This document shows, in pieces, positions 1 to 9,696 of a DNA stretch of 64,000 bases. The translations under genes were made by a program, and so were the position numbers. A model generated the notes under the pieces. The model saw nothing but the letters and a program-made list of their open reading frames with translations. It had not been told where the DNA came from and did not search any database. This DNA comes from an uncultured Bacteroides sp. (lineage in GTDB: Bacteria; Bacteroidota; Bacteroidia; Bacteroidales; Bacteroidaceae): positions 1,736,001 to 1,800,000 of the forward strand of contig NZ_OY782855.1 in assembly GCF_963678425.1 (NCBI RefSeq), given 5' to 3'. The first letter of the stretch is position 1; each line of letters begins with the position of its first letter.

Positions 1-747
1 ACATACATTGATAACTTTTACGGTTTGTTTGGGATATATGAGATTCCTATATGGATAGGCATTCCACTTAGCATGTTTCTCTGCATTTATATAACAAATT
101 CCATTAACCTTATTGACGGAATAGATGGATTAGCCTCAGGTCTTAGCAGTGTTGCGCTAATTGTTTATGGATGCTTGTTTTTTATAAGTGAACAATGGAC
201 TTTATCAATTCTCTGTTTTACAATGTTAGGAATTCTTGCTTCTTTCTTCTACTATAATGTATTTAGCACTAAAAATAAAATATTTATGGGAGATACAGGT
301 TCTCTTATGCTGGGTTTCTTACTCTCATTTCTTGGAATCCGACTAGCAATGGATCTTCCGGAATCATCATTTGCTCAGCCAACAGGTGCCATTTTAGTAG
401 CAGCTTCCGTTTTGATTATTCCCATGTTCGATACTGTTAAAGTAATGTATGCCAGATTCCGTTTACATAAAAACATATTTACTCCAGACAGAAAACATCT
501 TCACCATAGACTAATTGATATTGGTTTCTCTCATCGGACCGCCATGATAATAATTATTTCGAGTTCCATAATAATAACCTTAGCCAATATTTATGCATTA
601 CAACACATGGATATTAATATTGTATTTGGGGCTGATTTAATTACTTTATTAAGTTCAAATGGTTTAATCTCACATCAAAGAAATGTGAAGGTCCAAAGAA
701 TTACAGCTCTTGCAAGATTCCCTAAAAAGGAACTTCAGGAAAACTAA
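1..747 (+). CDS. WecA/MraY-family glycosyl-1-phosphate transferase, 5'-truncated
   Basis: Integral membrane enzyme that moves a sugar-1-phosphate from a UDP-sugar to undecaprenyl phosphate. The frame is open from base 1, so the N-terminus lies outside the window. Seen: a short motif with paired aspartates (NLIDGIDGLASG) after a membrane segment, the FMGDTGS loop, and a histidine-rich loop (PDRKHLHHRL) near the C-terminus, all standard for the WecA/TagO/Rfe branch, with several hydrophobic helices between them. The family normally has about 320-380 residues, so roughly the first third is missing. It is convergent with the mannosidase operon and shares a hairpin with it. The exact sugar (GlcNAc or other) is not readable; it could serve O-antigen or other polymer initiation. 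Confidence 0.88.
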   Translation, partial: TYIDNFYGLFGIYEIPIWIGIPLSMFLCIYITNSINLIDGIDGLASGLSSVALIVYGCLFFISEQWTLSILCFTMLGILASFFYYNVFSTKNKIFMGDTGSLMLGFLLSFLGIRLAMDLPESSFAQPTGAILVAASVLIIPMFDTVKVMYARFRLHKNIFTPDRKHLHHRLIDIGFSHRTAMIIIISSSIIITLANIYALQHMDINIVFGADLITLLSSNGLISHQRNVKVQRITALARFPKKELQEN

Positions 748-752
748 AAAGG

Positions 753-794
753 AAATCGGATAAGCATCATTTTTACAGATTGCTTACCCGATTT
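753..794. terminator. Bidirectional hairpin terminator
   Basis: Arms 753-766 and 781-794 are inverted repeats of 14 bp with one mismatch. The right arm is followed by a T-rich run on the plus strand, and on the minus strand the left arm runs into T-rich sequence. It lies between the convergent genes ending at 747 and 823, so it can serve both. Confidence 0.75.
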
Positions 795-822
795 TCTATT
801 TTTATAAATCACCTGCAATAAC

Positions 823-2277
823 TTAGGACAGTAATTGCAGTTTATTCTCTTCGTCGAGTTTAAGGATTAGTTCACCAAATGTTGAATTTACCCAAGCAAA
901 CCAACTTCGTGTAAACTTCATTGGATTATCCTTATAAAATGATTCATGCATAAAACCGGTATCAGCATCAGTATCTCGCAAAACCTTCATGCAAGCTTTT
1001 ATCTCAGCATCATCCTTACTAGTCATAGCTTTCATTAATATGCTTAACGGCCAGATCATGTTAAGTGAAAAATCTGAAACGTGCGGTCCACCAATCCCTT
1101 CTCCGGCTGTACCTTTGAAGAAATACGGGTTATCACTGCTCCACACGTATCTACGGGTATTCTGATAAATCTCATCATCAACAGATATACAATCAATATA
1201 AGGCAATGATAACAAACCAGGAACATTGGCATCGTCCATTAAAAGAACACCTCCGAAACCATCTACTTCATAAGCATATATCTTTCCATATTCCGGATGA
1301 TTTATGATTGCATATTTGTTAATTGCAGCCATTACTTCATCGGCCATAGCTTCGCACTCACCAGCAAAAACTGTGTCCATTGTCACTTTGCGTGATATTT
1401 CTGCTAATTGTCTCAAAGAAGTTACAGCAAACAGATTGGATGGAATCAAAAAGCCAAACACAGAGGCATCATCAGAGGGACGGAAAGTAGAAAATATCAT
1501 TCCGACAGGTTTCACCGGAGAGCCATACCCATTATTAGCCTGCGTATCCGACTGTTTCTCAGTAACGCGCTGAAATTTATAAGGGCCTAATCCATCTTTC
1601 CGTTGTTGTTCCTTAAAGGTACGAAGTACAGCATGCATGGCTTGTTGCCAGGTAGAATCAAACACCGAAGTATCAGAAGTCTTTTTCCAGTAATTATAAG
1701 CCAGACGAATAGGGAAACACAAAGAATCAATCTCCCATTTACGTTCGTGAAGTTCGGGCTTCATAGTGGTTAAATCCTTGTCCCACTCGCTGCCTGTTGG
1801 CCCTTCATTAAATGCATTTGCATACGGATCGATCAGAATACACTTAGCCTGACGATGTATCAACCCCTGAAACAAAAGTTTTAATTGGGGATCTTTATTT
1901 ACGAGCGGCAGATAAGGCCAAAGCTGACCAACAGAATCGCGCAGCCACATAGCATGAATATCTCCGGTATATACAAACGTATCAGGTGTATTACCAATCA
2001 TCTTGAAGTAAACAGTAGTATCCAATGTATTCGGATAACAGTTCTCAAACATCCAGGCCAGTTTGGGGTCCTTGATCTTCTTTTTTATTTTTACAATGGT
2101 TTCTTCAACTGCCTTTGATGTGAAATGACGCTTAGACAGTTCCGGACGTTGTGAAATATATTTCTCATCTTTAAGTATTCCGGATACAGTTTTACTGTAT
2201 ACATCCAGGCTTCCTCCAAGAGCTAAAGACGCAAGTCCCAATCCCCCTTTTTTTAAGAAATCTCTGCGTGTAGTCAT
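823..2277 (-). CDS. GH125 exo-alpha-1,6-mannosidase
   Basis: Removes terminal alpha-1,6-linked mannose; GH125 enzymes are metal-independent inverting exo-mannosidases. Seen: the family's DTFVYTGDIHAMWLRDS block near residues 80-95, an EGPTGSEWDKD segment, and a length (484) close to the family's usual 430-500. The N-terminus carries a twin-arginine-like sequence (TTRRDFLKKGG) followed by a hydrophobic stretch, so it is probably exported. It is the last gene of the mannosidase operon, 9 bp after the GH2 gene, and is followed by the hairpin at 753-794. GH125 next to GH92 is a common Bacteroides pairing for alpha-mannosides. Confidence 0.92.
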   Translation of the reverse strand: MTTRRDFLKKGGLGLASLALGGSLDVYSKTVSGILKDEKYISQRPELSKRHFTSKAVEETIVKIKKKIKDPKLAWMFENCYPNTLDTTVYFKMIGNTPDTFVYTGDIHAMWLRDSVGQLWPYLPLVNKDPQLKLLFQGLIHRQAKCILIDPYANAFNEGPTGSEWDKDLTTMKPELHERKWEIDSLCFPIRLAYNYWKKTSDTSVFDSTWQQAMHAVLRTFKEQQRKDGLGPYKFQRVTEKQSDTQANNGYGSPVKPVGMIFSTFRPSDDASVFGFLIPSNLFAVTSLRQLAEISRKVTMDTVFAGECEAMADEVMAAINKYAIINHPEYGKIYAYEVDGFGGVLLMDDANVPGLLSLPYIDCISVDDEIYQNTRRYVWSSDNPYFFKGTAGEGIGGPHVSDFSLNMIWPLSILMKAMTSKDDAEIKACMKVLRDTDADTGFMHESFYKDNPMKFTRSWFAWVNSTFGELILKLDEENKLQLLS

Positions 2278-2286
2278 AATATCTAT

Positions 2287-4947
2287 TTATTTAATTTTTG
2301 ATAAGGAAATCTTTTGTAGTTCAACATTCCATCCTGAAACAGAAATAAGAGGAACTGACTGCCCGATGTTATTGCAGTCTATTTCAATTGTCTTCACTCC
2401 CCCAGGAACCACAGAACAATAATTATCGCTGTAGAATGAAGGCAGGATTCTTTCACCCGTCTTCTTATCTATCACGGAGATACGGTTAAAGAATGCAACC
2501 GGATTGCCCGCAGGGTTAGCAAGCGTAACCTCAATCTTTCCGGATTTTATAAATTTAGCAGACACCCGGAGCTTGGCTTTGCCCATTTCCCCTAGGCCAC
2601 TGTATTTACCGGTTCCGTCGGGCAGCCAATAAATGTTTTCACTTACAACCTGCTTGGTTTCGTCCATCAGTTGAAGTCGGAGGAAACCGCCTTTCTCTTT
2701 AGCAAGAGCATCAAGCTCTTTTCTTATGGAGAACAGTTTCTTGCTACTGGAAGCATCAATGGAGGTGGATTTTTGGGTAATCTCACGGCTCTTGCCGTCC
2801 ATATCAAACCACGTTGCTGTCAGTGTCAGGTTCTGGCAAGCCTTGAAGCTGTTATTGACAAGCATAAGGGTTCCGTCAGTAGGATTACACATGGCATGAA
2901 GCTTTTCACTTCCGTTTCTTAGTCCGAACAGGCAGGCATTAGGATCAAGGTAGTAATCGTACATCTGACCACGCATAGCTGTCCATGGATTCTGGGTTTT
3001 CCAGATTATAACTCCCGTGTACCAGTTCCACATGTGAGAGCTGAATCCTTCCATCAGTCCGCGGTACTGATCATAGTTAACCAGCTGGGCCTTCATGCAG
3101 AAATCTTTGATATCAGATGGGGTTCCGTAAGGTTCCAGGAAGCCTTCATAGCCTACTCCGGTATAGGTATGGTAAGTCCATACGGAATCGGCGGTTTCAT
3201 TTGGCTTTTCATTCGGGTGATAAACAGGAAGCACCATGTTCTTCTCCGGTATGAAACGTTTCAGTGATTCATAATCGCCTACTCCCACTGAACCGACTTC
3301 CGAGTTGAAAGGCCAGGTTTTGTAGTTCCAGAATACACTCAGGGGCTGAATGGAGTATGGACCATCACCGTTTCCACCAATGGTATTTAATGACATCTTT
3401 TCGGTATTGGAAAAATCGAAGAACATACGGGTACCGTCCAGTTTGGCGATAATTGAATCGCGCAAAACAGTCAGGATATCATCAGGGGGAGCAATTTCAT
3501 TTCCACCGCACCAGATTGCCAGTGATGGGTGATTGCGTACCATTTTAACCATATCGGCTGCACATTCCAGGAACAGACTGTGGTTATCCGGATACTTTCT
3601 ACGTGTCCACTGATCTTCCTTTTTCATTGGATCCAGCCATCGGCCATTGCAGTCGCCGGACATCCAGAAATCCTGGAACACAAGCATACCATAACGGTCA
3701 CAAGCTTCATAGAATTCAGGACGTTCTACCAAAGCGCCTCCCCAGATACGGATCAGGTTCAGATTCATATCACGGTGATAGCGGATTTCAGTATCGTAGC
3801 GTTCAGGGGTAAAACGAAGCATTGCATCCGAGATGATCCAGTTACCACCTTTGATAAAGATCTTCTGACCGTTGACATGTATTTCACGGCTGCTGGTTAT
3901 CGGGTTCCACTGAGTCTGGATTTCTCTTACACCAAACTGAAGGTTTTCACTGTCTGAAATTCCCTTGTTTTTTTCTTCAAAAGAGATTTCGGATTTATAA
4001 AGATTCTGTTCGCCGTAACCGGAAGGCCACCAAAGGCGAGGATTCTGCATCTTGTAAACCGGCAAGGAAACGGTCTGCCTTGAATTGGGTTCAAGGGTTA
4101 CTTCTTTGGAGATTACGTTTCCTTCAACTGAAAATTTAACCACACCCGACACTACGTTATCCGAAGCATTTTCTACTTCTGCTGAAACTTTGATCAGGGC
4201 TTCGCTCTGTTTGCCTTCGGGGGTGCGTTTGCCGGGAACCTGAGTAATGATATGCGGATCACTTAAATTCACACTGCCTGTCTTTTCAATATATACCTTA
4301 TCCCAGATTCCGGTATTACGGTCACGGATCGGGCGGATCCAGTCCCAGCCAGCTACATACTGGTGGGAGACTCCACGTGCTATTGTTCCGTCACCTCCCT
4401 GGCCTCCGTTAGGATTACCAACCGGATCGGGAGGGAAGACAATCACAGCAAGGCGGTTATCTCCTGTCTTTGATAAAAGTTTTGTGATATTGAATGATTT
4501 GCGAAGATACATACCTTCATACGGTTCCTTGTTTACAAGCTCACCATTCAGGTATATCCTGCAGCTATAGTTAATGCCTCGGAATTTAAGCCATACCTGA
4601 TTTCCGTTTTCAGGTTGTTGTTCCTTAAAGTTCTTTACAAACCAGAAAGTATAGTAATCCCTGCCGGTTTTATAGATATCTGGTATCTGTTCGTTGTTCA
4701 TGCCATAGAAAGGATCCGGTATCTCTTTGTTGGCAAGCAGGGTTGTTAGCACCGTACCGGGAACAACGGCATTTTTCCATGCCGATAAAGAATAAGATGG
4801 TGTGGAGATATCCTCTCCCGAGGCTTTTTCTTCTTTTATTGATCTGCACTTCCAGCCACTATTGAGTTCATAGCGGTTCTGAGCAAAAGAACCGGTTATA
4901 CAGAACAAAGAAAACAAAGCTACTATAAAACTGTGTCTTTTCATCAT
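2287..4947 (-). CDS. GH2 family beta-mannosidase-like glycosidase
   Basis: Probable exo-acting beta-glycosidase. A signal peptide (MKRHSFIVALFSLF...FA-Q) is followed by a sugar-binding jelly roll, an Ig-like domain (about residues 230-340), a TIM barrel (about 340-650) and further beta domains. The acid/base motif GGNE is near residue 482 and the likely nucleophile is the Glu of SEVG near residue 548. The 886-residue length and the GGNE motif fit the beta-mannosidase / exo-beta-glucosaminidase branch of GH2 better than beta-galactosidase. Between GH92 and GH125 genes, beta-mannosidase acting on the Man-beta-1,4-GlcNAc of trimmed N-glycans is the most natural reading (inference). There are two adjacent ATG codons; the first is used. 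Confidence 0.85.
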   Translation of the reverse strand: MMKRHSFIVALFSLFCITGSFAQNRYELNSGWKCRSIKEEKASGEDISTPSYSLSAWKNAVVPGTVLTTLLANKEIPDPFYGMNNEQIPDIYKTGRDYYTFWFVKNFKEQQPENGNQVWLKFRGINYSCRIYLNGELVNKEPYEGMYLRKSFNITKLLSKTGDNRLAVIVFPPDPVGNPNGGQGGDGTIARGVSHQYVAGWDWIRPIRDRNTGIWDKVYIEKTGSVNLSDPHIITQVPGKRTPEGKQSEALIKVSAEVENASDNVVSGVVKFSVEGNVISKEVTLEPNSRQTVSLPVYKMQNPRLWWPSGYGEQNLYKSEISFEEKNKGISDSENLQFGVREIQTQWNPITSSREIHVNGQKIFIKGGNWIISDAMLRFTPERYDTEIRYHRDMNLNLIRIWGGALVERPEFYEACDRYGMLVFQDFWMSGDCNGRWLDPMKKEDQWTRRKYPDNHSLFLECAADMVKMVRNHPSLAIWCGGNEIAPPDDILTVLRDSIIAKLDGTRMFFDFSNTEKMSLNTIGGNGDGPYSIQPLSVFWNYKTWPFNSEVGSVGVGDYESLKRFIPEKNMVLPVYHPNEKPNETADSVWTYHTYTGVGYEGFLEPYGTPSDIKDFCMKAQLVNYDQYRGLMEGFSSHMWNWYTGVIIWKTQNPWTAMRGQMYDYYLDPNACLFGLRNGSEKLHAMCNPTDGTLMLVNNSFKACQNLTLTATWFDMDGKSREITQKSTSIDASSSKKLFSIRKELDALAKEKGGFLRLQLMDETKQVVSENIYWLPDGTGKYSGLGEMGKAKLRVSAKFIKSGKIEVTLANPAGNPVAFFNRISVIDKKTGERILPSFYSDNYCSVVPGGVKTIEIDCNNIGQSVPLISVSGWNVELQKISLSKIK

Positions 4948-5007
4948 TATTATATTCTTGCTATATACATTTCTTAAAGTTATGGTTATGCTTCATTCGG
5001 TAAACAT

Positions 5008-7299
5008 TTACATTTCCGAATGGGGACGGTCAGCCGGAGCTGTGCCCCATGAGGATGGTTTGTTGCCCATCTCAATAACCAGCTTTCCTCCGTTCATTAT
5101 ATCTTTGTACAGGATATAGGATTTTGGATAGTTCTTTCCGTTCAGGGTTACTTTCTGAATGTATTTATTCGCAACACTGTTATTCAATACATTCATGGTA
5201 AATGTCTTATTGTTACCCACGCTGATGGTGGCATTGTTCACTACCGGGCTCCCGAAGACATAACAGCCGTTTGAAGGGTTAAGAGGATAGAATCCCAATG
5301 ACGAGAGGACATACCAGGCCGACATCTGTCCAACATCCTCGTTTCCGCAAAGGCCATCAATCTTATCTGTATATAATGTATTCATTATCTCACGTACCTT
5401 ATCCGCCGTTTTCCAGGGTTGTCCCACATAGGCATACATATAGGTTATATGATGGCTCGGTTCGTTGCCATGAGCATATTGTCCGATCAGACCGCTGATA
5501 TCAGGGGAAGCGTCTTTTCCAAGCTCGCCTTTGGCCAGAAAGAGCGAATCCAGTTTGGAAGTAAATGCTTTTTCTCCCCCGAAAAGTCCGATCAATCCTT
5601 CCACATCCTGGGGTACCAGCCAGGTATATTGCCAACCGTTTCCTTCGGTATAGTCGTTCTGACGGTGAATGGAAGTAAACGGGTTAAACGGGGTTCTCCA
5701 GGTATTATCGTTTACACGTCCTCTGGCAAAGCCTGTCTGGGTATCGAAATAGTTACGGTAGTATTTCCCGCGTTTATCGAAATAGTTGTAATCTTCTGTA
5801 AAGCCTTCTTTCTTTGCTACCTGTCCGACGCTCCAGTCGGCAATGGCATATTCCAAACCCATAGCTACGGATTCAACGGTACTGTCAGCAGGTATATAGC
5901 CGTACTTCCTTACGTATTTCAAACCACGGCTGTCCTGCATCATGGTCTTCTTCATTGCCTCGTAAGCCAGTTTCTTATCAAAGCCCTTTATTCCTTTCAG
6001 ACAGGCATCGGCAACGACCATTACAGCCGGACAACCGACCATGCAATAGGTCTCATTACCCATCAGATGCCATACCGGAAGTTCTCCCTGCTGCTGATAG
6101 ATGGCCAGCATCGTATTCACAAAATCGCTGGTTCTTTCCGGTTGAAGGAGCGTAAAAAGAGGATGTGCGGCACGGTAGGTATCCCATAAAGAGAAGGTGG
6201 TATAATTGGTAAACGTTGCATTCCTATGTATTTTTTTATCGGCTCCCCGATAGTCTTTATTGCAATCACTGAAAACCGAAGGGGCAATCATAGTGTGATA
6301 TAATGCTGTATAGAAAGTGCGCATACGGGCAGCATTATCGGCTTTTATCACCACTTTATTCAGTTCCTTATTCCAGGCATTATCGGCTTTAACTGCCGTC
6401 TGTCTGAAATTCCAGCCGGGAAGTTCCTCTTTCATATTTGCTTTGGCATTCTCTATGCTTACCGGTGAAATGGCAACCTTTACAAATATTACCTCTTTAG
6501 ACTTTGTACCAAAATCTGCCACTCCGTAAACCCGTCCTGCTTTCAGGGATCTGCCAGGTTTCACTGAGGTGGTATCTGATACGGTAAAACTCTTAAACGG
6601 CTTTGAAAAGGTTGCGTAAAAATAGATCCGTTGATCACTGGCCCACCCTTTTGAATAACGGTAACCTGAAACGGTACTGTCGGTCTCTGCTGTGATAAAG
6701 GTTTCCACTGGGGTATCCCAGCCTATTCCCTGTTCCAGATTGATAATGATCTTTGATTCCTGCGAAGCCGGGAAAGTATATTTATGGAAACCGCATCTCT
6801 GAGTAGCAGTCAGCTCCACATCCACATTATAACGGTCAAGGTGAACTGCATAATAACCCGGACGGGCGGTTTCACCGGAATGACGATAGAGTGAGCCAAT
6901 TCCTGAAAGATATTGTTCCGGAGTACTCTCTTTGGTTGACACACGGCCTGTAGCGGGCATTAACAGAATGTCTCCCAGATCACCGATTCCGGTACCGCTA
7001 AGATGCATATGTCCAAAGCCTGTTACTATTGAATCCGAATAATGATAACCTGAGCACCAGTCCCATCCGCGGGTATAATTATTGGGACCTAGCTGAACCA
7101 TGCCAAAAGGTACATTGGCTCCTAAAAAGGTATGACCATGTCCTCCGGTGCCAATATAAGGATCAACATAACGAGTCAGGTTTTCCATTCGGAAAGATTT
7201 CTGTATTGGCTTACTAAAACAAGCAGGAGTGATAAATGCTATAAGCAAGCTCAAAAGCAAAGCCTTCATTACACCACCTGGAAAACTTCTATTTCTCAT
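5008..7299 (-). CDS. GH92 alpha-mannosidase (probably alpha-1,2)
   Basis: Calcium-dependent exo-alpha-mannosidase. Seen: the N-terminal RYVDPYIGTGGHGHTFLG block directly after the signal peptide, VPFGMVQLGPNN, the HLSGTGIGDLGD segment, and the C-terminal GNEDVGQMSAWYVLSSLGFYP block with PSNGCYVFGSP, all family hallmarks. Length 763 is typical. The start may be the internal Met11 (7269), which gives a cleaner signal sequence (MKALLLSLLIAFITPAC); the upstream ATG adds ten residues. It lies 60 bp upstream of the GH2 gene in the same operon. The preferred linkage (1,2, 1,3 or 1,6) cannot be settled by eye. Confidence 0.95.
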   Translation of the reverse strand: MRNRSFPGGVMKALLLSLLIAFITPACFSKPIQKSFRMENLTRYVDPYIGTGGHGHTFLGANVPFGMVQLGPNNYTRGWDWCSGYHYSDSIVTGFGHMHLSGTGIGDLGDILLMPATGRVSTKESTPEQYLSGIGSLYRHSGETARPGYYAVHLDRYNVDVELTATQRCGFHKYTFPASQESKIIINLEQGIGWDTPVETFITAETDSTVSGYRYSKGWASDQRIYFYATFSKPFKSFTVSDTTSVKPGRSLKAGRVYGVADFGTKSKEVIFVKVAISPVSIENAKANMKEELPGWNFRQTAVKADNAWNKELNKVVIKADNAARMRTFYTALYHTMIAPSVFSDCNKDYRGADKKIHRNATFTNYTTFSLWDTYRAAHPLFTLLQPERTSDFVNTMLAIYQQQGELPVWHLMGNETYCMVGCPAVMVVADACLKGIKGFDKKLAYEAMKKTMMQDSRGLKYVRKYGYIPADSTVESVAMGLEYAIADWSVGQVAKKEGFTEDYNYFDKRGKYYRNYFDTQTGFARGRVNDNTWRTPFNPFTSIHRQNDYTEGNGWQYTWLVPQDVEGLIGLFGGEKAFTSKLDSLFLAKGELGKDASPDISGLIGQYAHGNEPSHHITYMYAYVGQPWKTADKVREIMNTLYTDKIDGLCGNEDVGQMSAWYVLSSLGFYPLNPSNGCYVFGSPVVNNATISVGNNKTFTMNVLNNSVANKYIQKVTLNGKNYPKSYILYKDIMNGGKLVIEMGNKPSSWGTAPADRPHSEM

Positions 7300-7345
7300 A
7301 TTATAGATATTTATTTTTATAAATCATGCAATAAGTCATTAAAAA

Positions 7346-8467
7346 TCATTTTCTGACTTCAATTAATCCTTCATCATTAATACTCCAGGTTTTATTATTC
7401 TGTGAACTGATGGCAGCATTAAACTGATGTGCCGTTGCTTCCATTACCAGAGAGTTCTCAACATTATCTAATTCAAAAGTTACCGGATTAATGTTTAGTT
7501 CTTCCAATGTAGATGCATATCTTTTATGTTTATCCATATATTCCTTCTGGCGATAATAGACAAGCCATAAGTACTGCTTTTGTTTTTCAGCATAAGGTAA
7601 TTTGAAATCAGGTAACTGATTCGGATCTTGTTTTGCAGTAAAAAGCAAATACCCCCAACGCTCAGGATAATGCATATTGATCAATCCTGGTGGGGACCAT
7701 ACCCAATTATTCTCAGGTAAGACCTTCCCCTCCGGGCTTTTCTTCTTCACATATTTTCCATTAATTATATCTGTATTCCACTCAACTCTTGAGAAATTAA
7801 TCCGCCATAAAGTTCCTTCTTCAGGAATAACCACATTGCCACCAATTGTCAACGCTTTAATTGGAATGGCAATCTCAACTGTCCATCCCTTGTCTTTATC
7901 CTTTGGATTATTCAATGTCCCGTGAATTTTAACAGCAGTACGCATACCTTCTGCATTCCATCCAACTAATTCGTGTGAGTTATTGCGGTAAGGTTTAGAC
8001 AGAAACAGGTCAAAAATGGTATTCAATGCATTCACTTCCACCTCAAAATACTGATGAGTATTATTATCCGGATCAATAAATATCTCAAAATCGTTATCGT
8101 TATAAACCACTTCATCGTGATTGCGAAGATTAGCCCATACATGGTTATCCTCAATATCAGCCGCAAAATATATATAATTATCGTCCCAAAGCATTTTTAC
8201 CCGGGTTTTATAATAAGGATCAGGTTTTGATTTTCCTTCTATATCCCTAAAGAAATTACTCCATGAAGCATTCTGCCACACTGCATCAGTTATATTTCCA
8301 TCAATAACCGGTTTAACAGATGTATGTCTCACCACATAACTTTCTGGAGATGTAAACAAATTCTCTAAACCTCTAAATGACGGCTGTGCCCAACAAGATG
8401 CTGTTCCAAAAAACAGAAACAAATAAAACCACCATTTCTTCACAAAAATAAAATCTGGTATCTTCAT
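7346..8467 (-). CDS. Secreted CBM9-like carbohydrate-binding protein
   Basis: First gene of the mannosidase operon. After a hydrophobic N-terminus ending in CWAQ, residues about 40-240 look like a family-9 carbohydrate-binding fold: VKPVIDGNITDAVW near the start, then MLWDDNYIYFAADIEDNHVW and EIFIDPDNNTHQYFEVEVNALNT. The remaining ~110 residues are of a type seen in Bacteroidota proteins annotated as carbohydrate-binding family 9-like. No catalytic domain is recognised. It probably binds or presents mannose-rich glycan to the enzymes encoded downstream (inference from context). The gap to the GH92 start is 46 bp. Confidence 0.8.
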   Translation of the reverse strand: MKIPDFIFVKKWWFYLFLFFGTASCWAQPSFRGLENLFTSPESYVVRHTSVKPVIDGNITDAVWQNASWSNFFRDIEGKSKPDPYYKTRVKMLWDDNYIYFAADIEDNHVWANLRNHDEVVYNDNDFEIFIDPDNNTHQYFEVEVNALNTIFDLFLSKPYRNNSHELVGWNAEGMRTAVKIHGTLNNPKDKDKGWTVEIAIPIKALTIGGNVVIPEEGTLWRINFSRVEWNTDIINGKYVKKKSPEGKVLPENNWVWSPPGLINMHYPERWGYLLFTAKQDPNQLPDFKLPYAEKQKQYLWLVYYRQKEYMDKHKRYASTLEELNINPVTFELDNVENSLVMEATAHQFNAAISSQNNKTWSINDEGLIEVRK

Positions 8468-9005
8468 TACTTATTTTTAAATTTTAATTCCACTTATTGG
8501 GGAAAAATCAATAACATAATTAATTGTTCAATCAGATTGAGCACATTCAGACTACTAATAATCTAATAATGTTCTAAAGCCCAATCCAATTTTGGAAAAT
8601 AAGCACTGATCATAGGACTAATCAAATGCATATTTAGCCACTATCCAGACAAAGGCATTCCAACTGATAACAGGACAAATATAATAAATTCGCTTAATTT
8701 GAGGCATGCCGTCATATGCTTTTTAATTATATATGCCATATATTAATAAATATTTTTATTTATTGAAAACAAATTTGACCTGTCTCTATCTTCCAGATAT
8801 TTCCCAAACAGGTATTTCTATTTTTGTATTTAATAACTATCCAGAATCTATTTCCCATACAAATTCTAATAAAATCAATTAATTCCAATTATATATAGGT
8901 TTACAACAGCAAATTTACACCAACAGGCTCTATTTTATTCAATACCGCCCTTCATGAAAAATACATGCTAAATCATGCAAACCATGATTCTTTGGCTTAG
9001 GATAA
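8468..9005. other. Non-coding stretch with promoter candidates
   Basis: No credible gene in 538 bases. It holds two minus-strand TAnnTTTG matches (8676-8683 and 8910-8917) that could serve the operon starting at 8467, though neither has a clear -33 TTTG. A weak inverted repeat (8971-8977 / 8983-8989, AATCATG arms) lies just after the mutarotase gene and may help end its transcript. Confidence 0.5.
8676..8683 (-). promoter_or_regulatory. Candidate -7 box for mannosidase operon
   Basis: Reads TATATTTG on the minus strand, an exact match to the Bacteroides -7 consensus TAnnTTTG. It would leave a leader of about 200 nt before the CBM9-like gene. No convincing TTTG at -33. Confidence 0.3.
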
Positions 9006-9395
9006 TTACAAACGGAATATTTCGTCCATCATTTGCCATTTTTCTGCAGAAGAAGCTTCTGGAGAGGCCATCTGAAAGATAGACATATATTCTTCCCATT
9101 CAGCCTGACGTGGTAACGTTGCAAGTTTAGTCATCGCTGTATTCCAATCAAAATCTAAAGGTGTTTCAACAATCATAAAGAGTTTTGTTCCCAAAAGAAA
9201 TATCTCCATTTCAAGAATACCAACCTCCCTGATACCAGCAGGAATCTCCGGCCACGGATTACTGTGACGCTTCACATATTCAGCTATTAGGGCAGGATCA
9301 TCTTTCAGGTCCAATGTCTGACAATATCTTTTTACCGGTTGATGATACACTTTCACCTTGTAGCCTTTTTCTTTTGTTTCCATATCAATTAACAT
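9006..9395 (-). CDS. L-rhamnose/L-fucose mutarotase family protein (RhaM-like)
   Basis: Interconverts alpha and beta anomers of a 6-deoxyhexose before catabolism. Seen: the compact ~110-residue RhaM/DUF718 layout, with a Tyr-rich start (CQTLDLKDDP), LIAEYVKRHSNPWPEIPAGI, a short GILEMEIFLLGTKLFMIVE strand pair and a C-terminal segment with EWEEYMSIFQ. Conserved His and Trp-Pro-Glu are present. Start choice is open: ATG at 9395 or the internal ATG at 9383, which gives the family's usual length. It stands alone, with a candidate -7 box at 9533-9540. Fucose and rhamnose types cannot be separated by eye. Confidence 0.82.
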   Translation of the reverse strand: MLIDMETKEKGYKVKVYHQPVKRYCQTLDLKDDPALIAEYVKRHSNPWPEIPAGIREVGILEMEIFLLGTKLFMIVETPLDFDWNTAMTKLATLPRQAEWEEYMSIFQMASPEASSAEKWQMMDEIFRL

Positions 9396-9532
9396 TACAA
9401 TTTATAAAAAAAGAGAACCAATTTATTAAAAACAGAGAGGAACGAAATCAATATATATCCTTTTATCAGCATTATATTCTGTAGCTAAAATCTGTTACAA
9501 ACAATAAGCCTACAAGCTCATAATCCAGACTG

Positions 9533-9540
9533 CAAATTTA
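9533..9540 (-). promoter_or_regulatory. Candidate -7 box for mutarotase gene
   Basis: Reads TAAATTTG on the minus strand (consensus TAnnTTTG), about 138 bases before the mutarotase ATG. A -33 TTTG at the expected spacing is not seen. Confidence 0.3.
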
Positions 9541-9630
9541 AATTAAATTTTCATCTAATCATTAAAAGAGTTTAGACAAATAGATAATCAGTAAACTAAA
9601 AGCTTTCTTTGCTGACTTCTTTTACAACTA

Positions 9631-9682
9631 AAAGATCCCTGAATATCAAATTTTCTTATAGAAAAGATATCCAGGGATCTTT
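9631..9682. terminator. Strong hairpin terminator of the motor-like operon
   Basis: Arms 9631-9647 and 9666-9682 are a 17-bp inverted repeat with one mismatch around an 18-nt loop, beginning 15 bases after the stop codon of the MotB-like gene. On the minus strand the stem ends in a T run. Confidence 0.8.
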
Positions 9683-9696
9683 TTCCAGCCATTAGA

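Larger units (their letters stand above)
9396..9696. other. Spacer between mutarotase gene and motor-like operon
   Basis: 301 bases without a gene. It holds the candidate -7 box for the mutarotase gene (9533-9540) and the operon terminator (9631-9682). Nothing else is evident. Confidence 0.5.

Noticed and set aside
3529..3957. 142-codon plus-strand frame over the GH2 gene
   Set aside because: Antisense to the GH2 catalytic region; no motifs, no start signal.
5419..6189. 256-codon open frame on the plus strand across the GH92 gene
   Set aside because: It is antisense to a clear GH92 coding sequence with all family motifs, and its own protein shows no recognisable features; it is a shadow frame.
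8971..8989. Strong terminator after the mutarotase gene
   Set aside because: The stem is only 7 AT-rich base pairs without a clean T run; described only as a weak inverted repeat.
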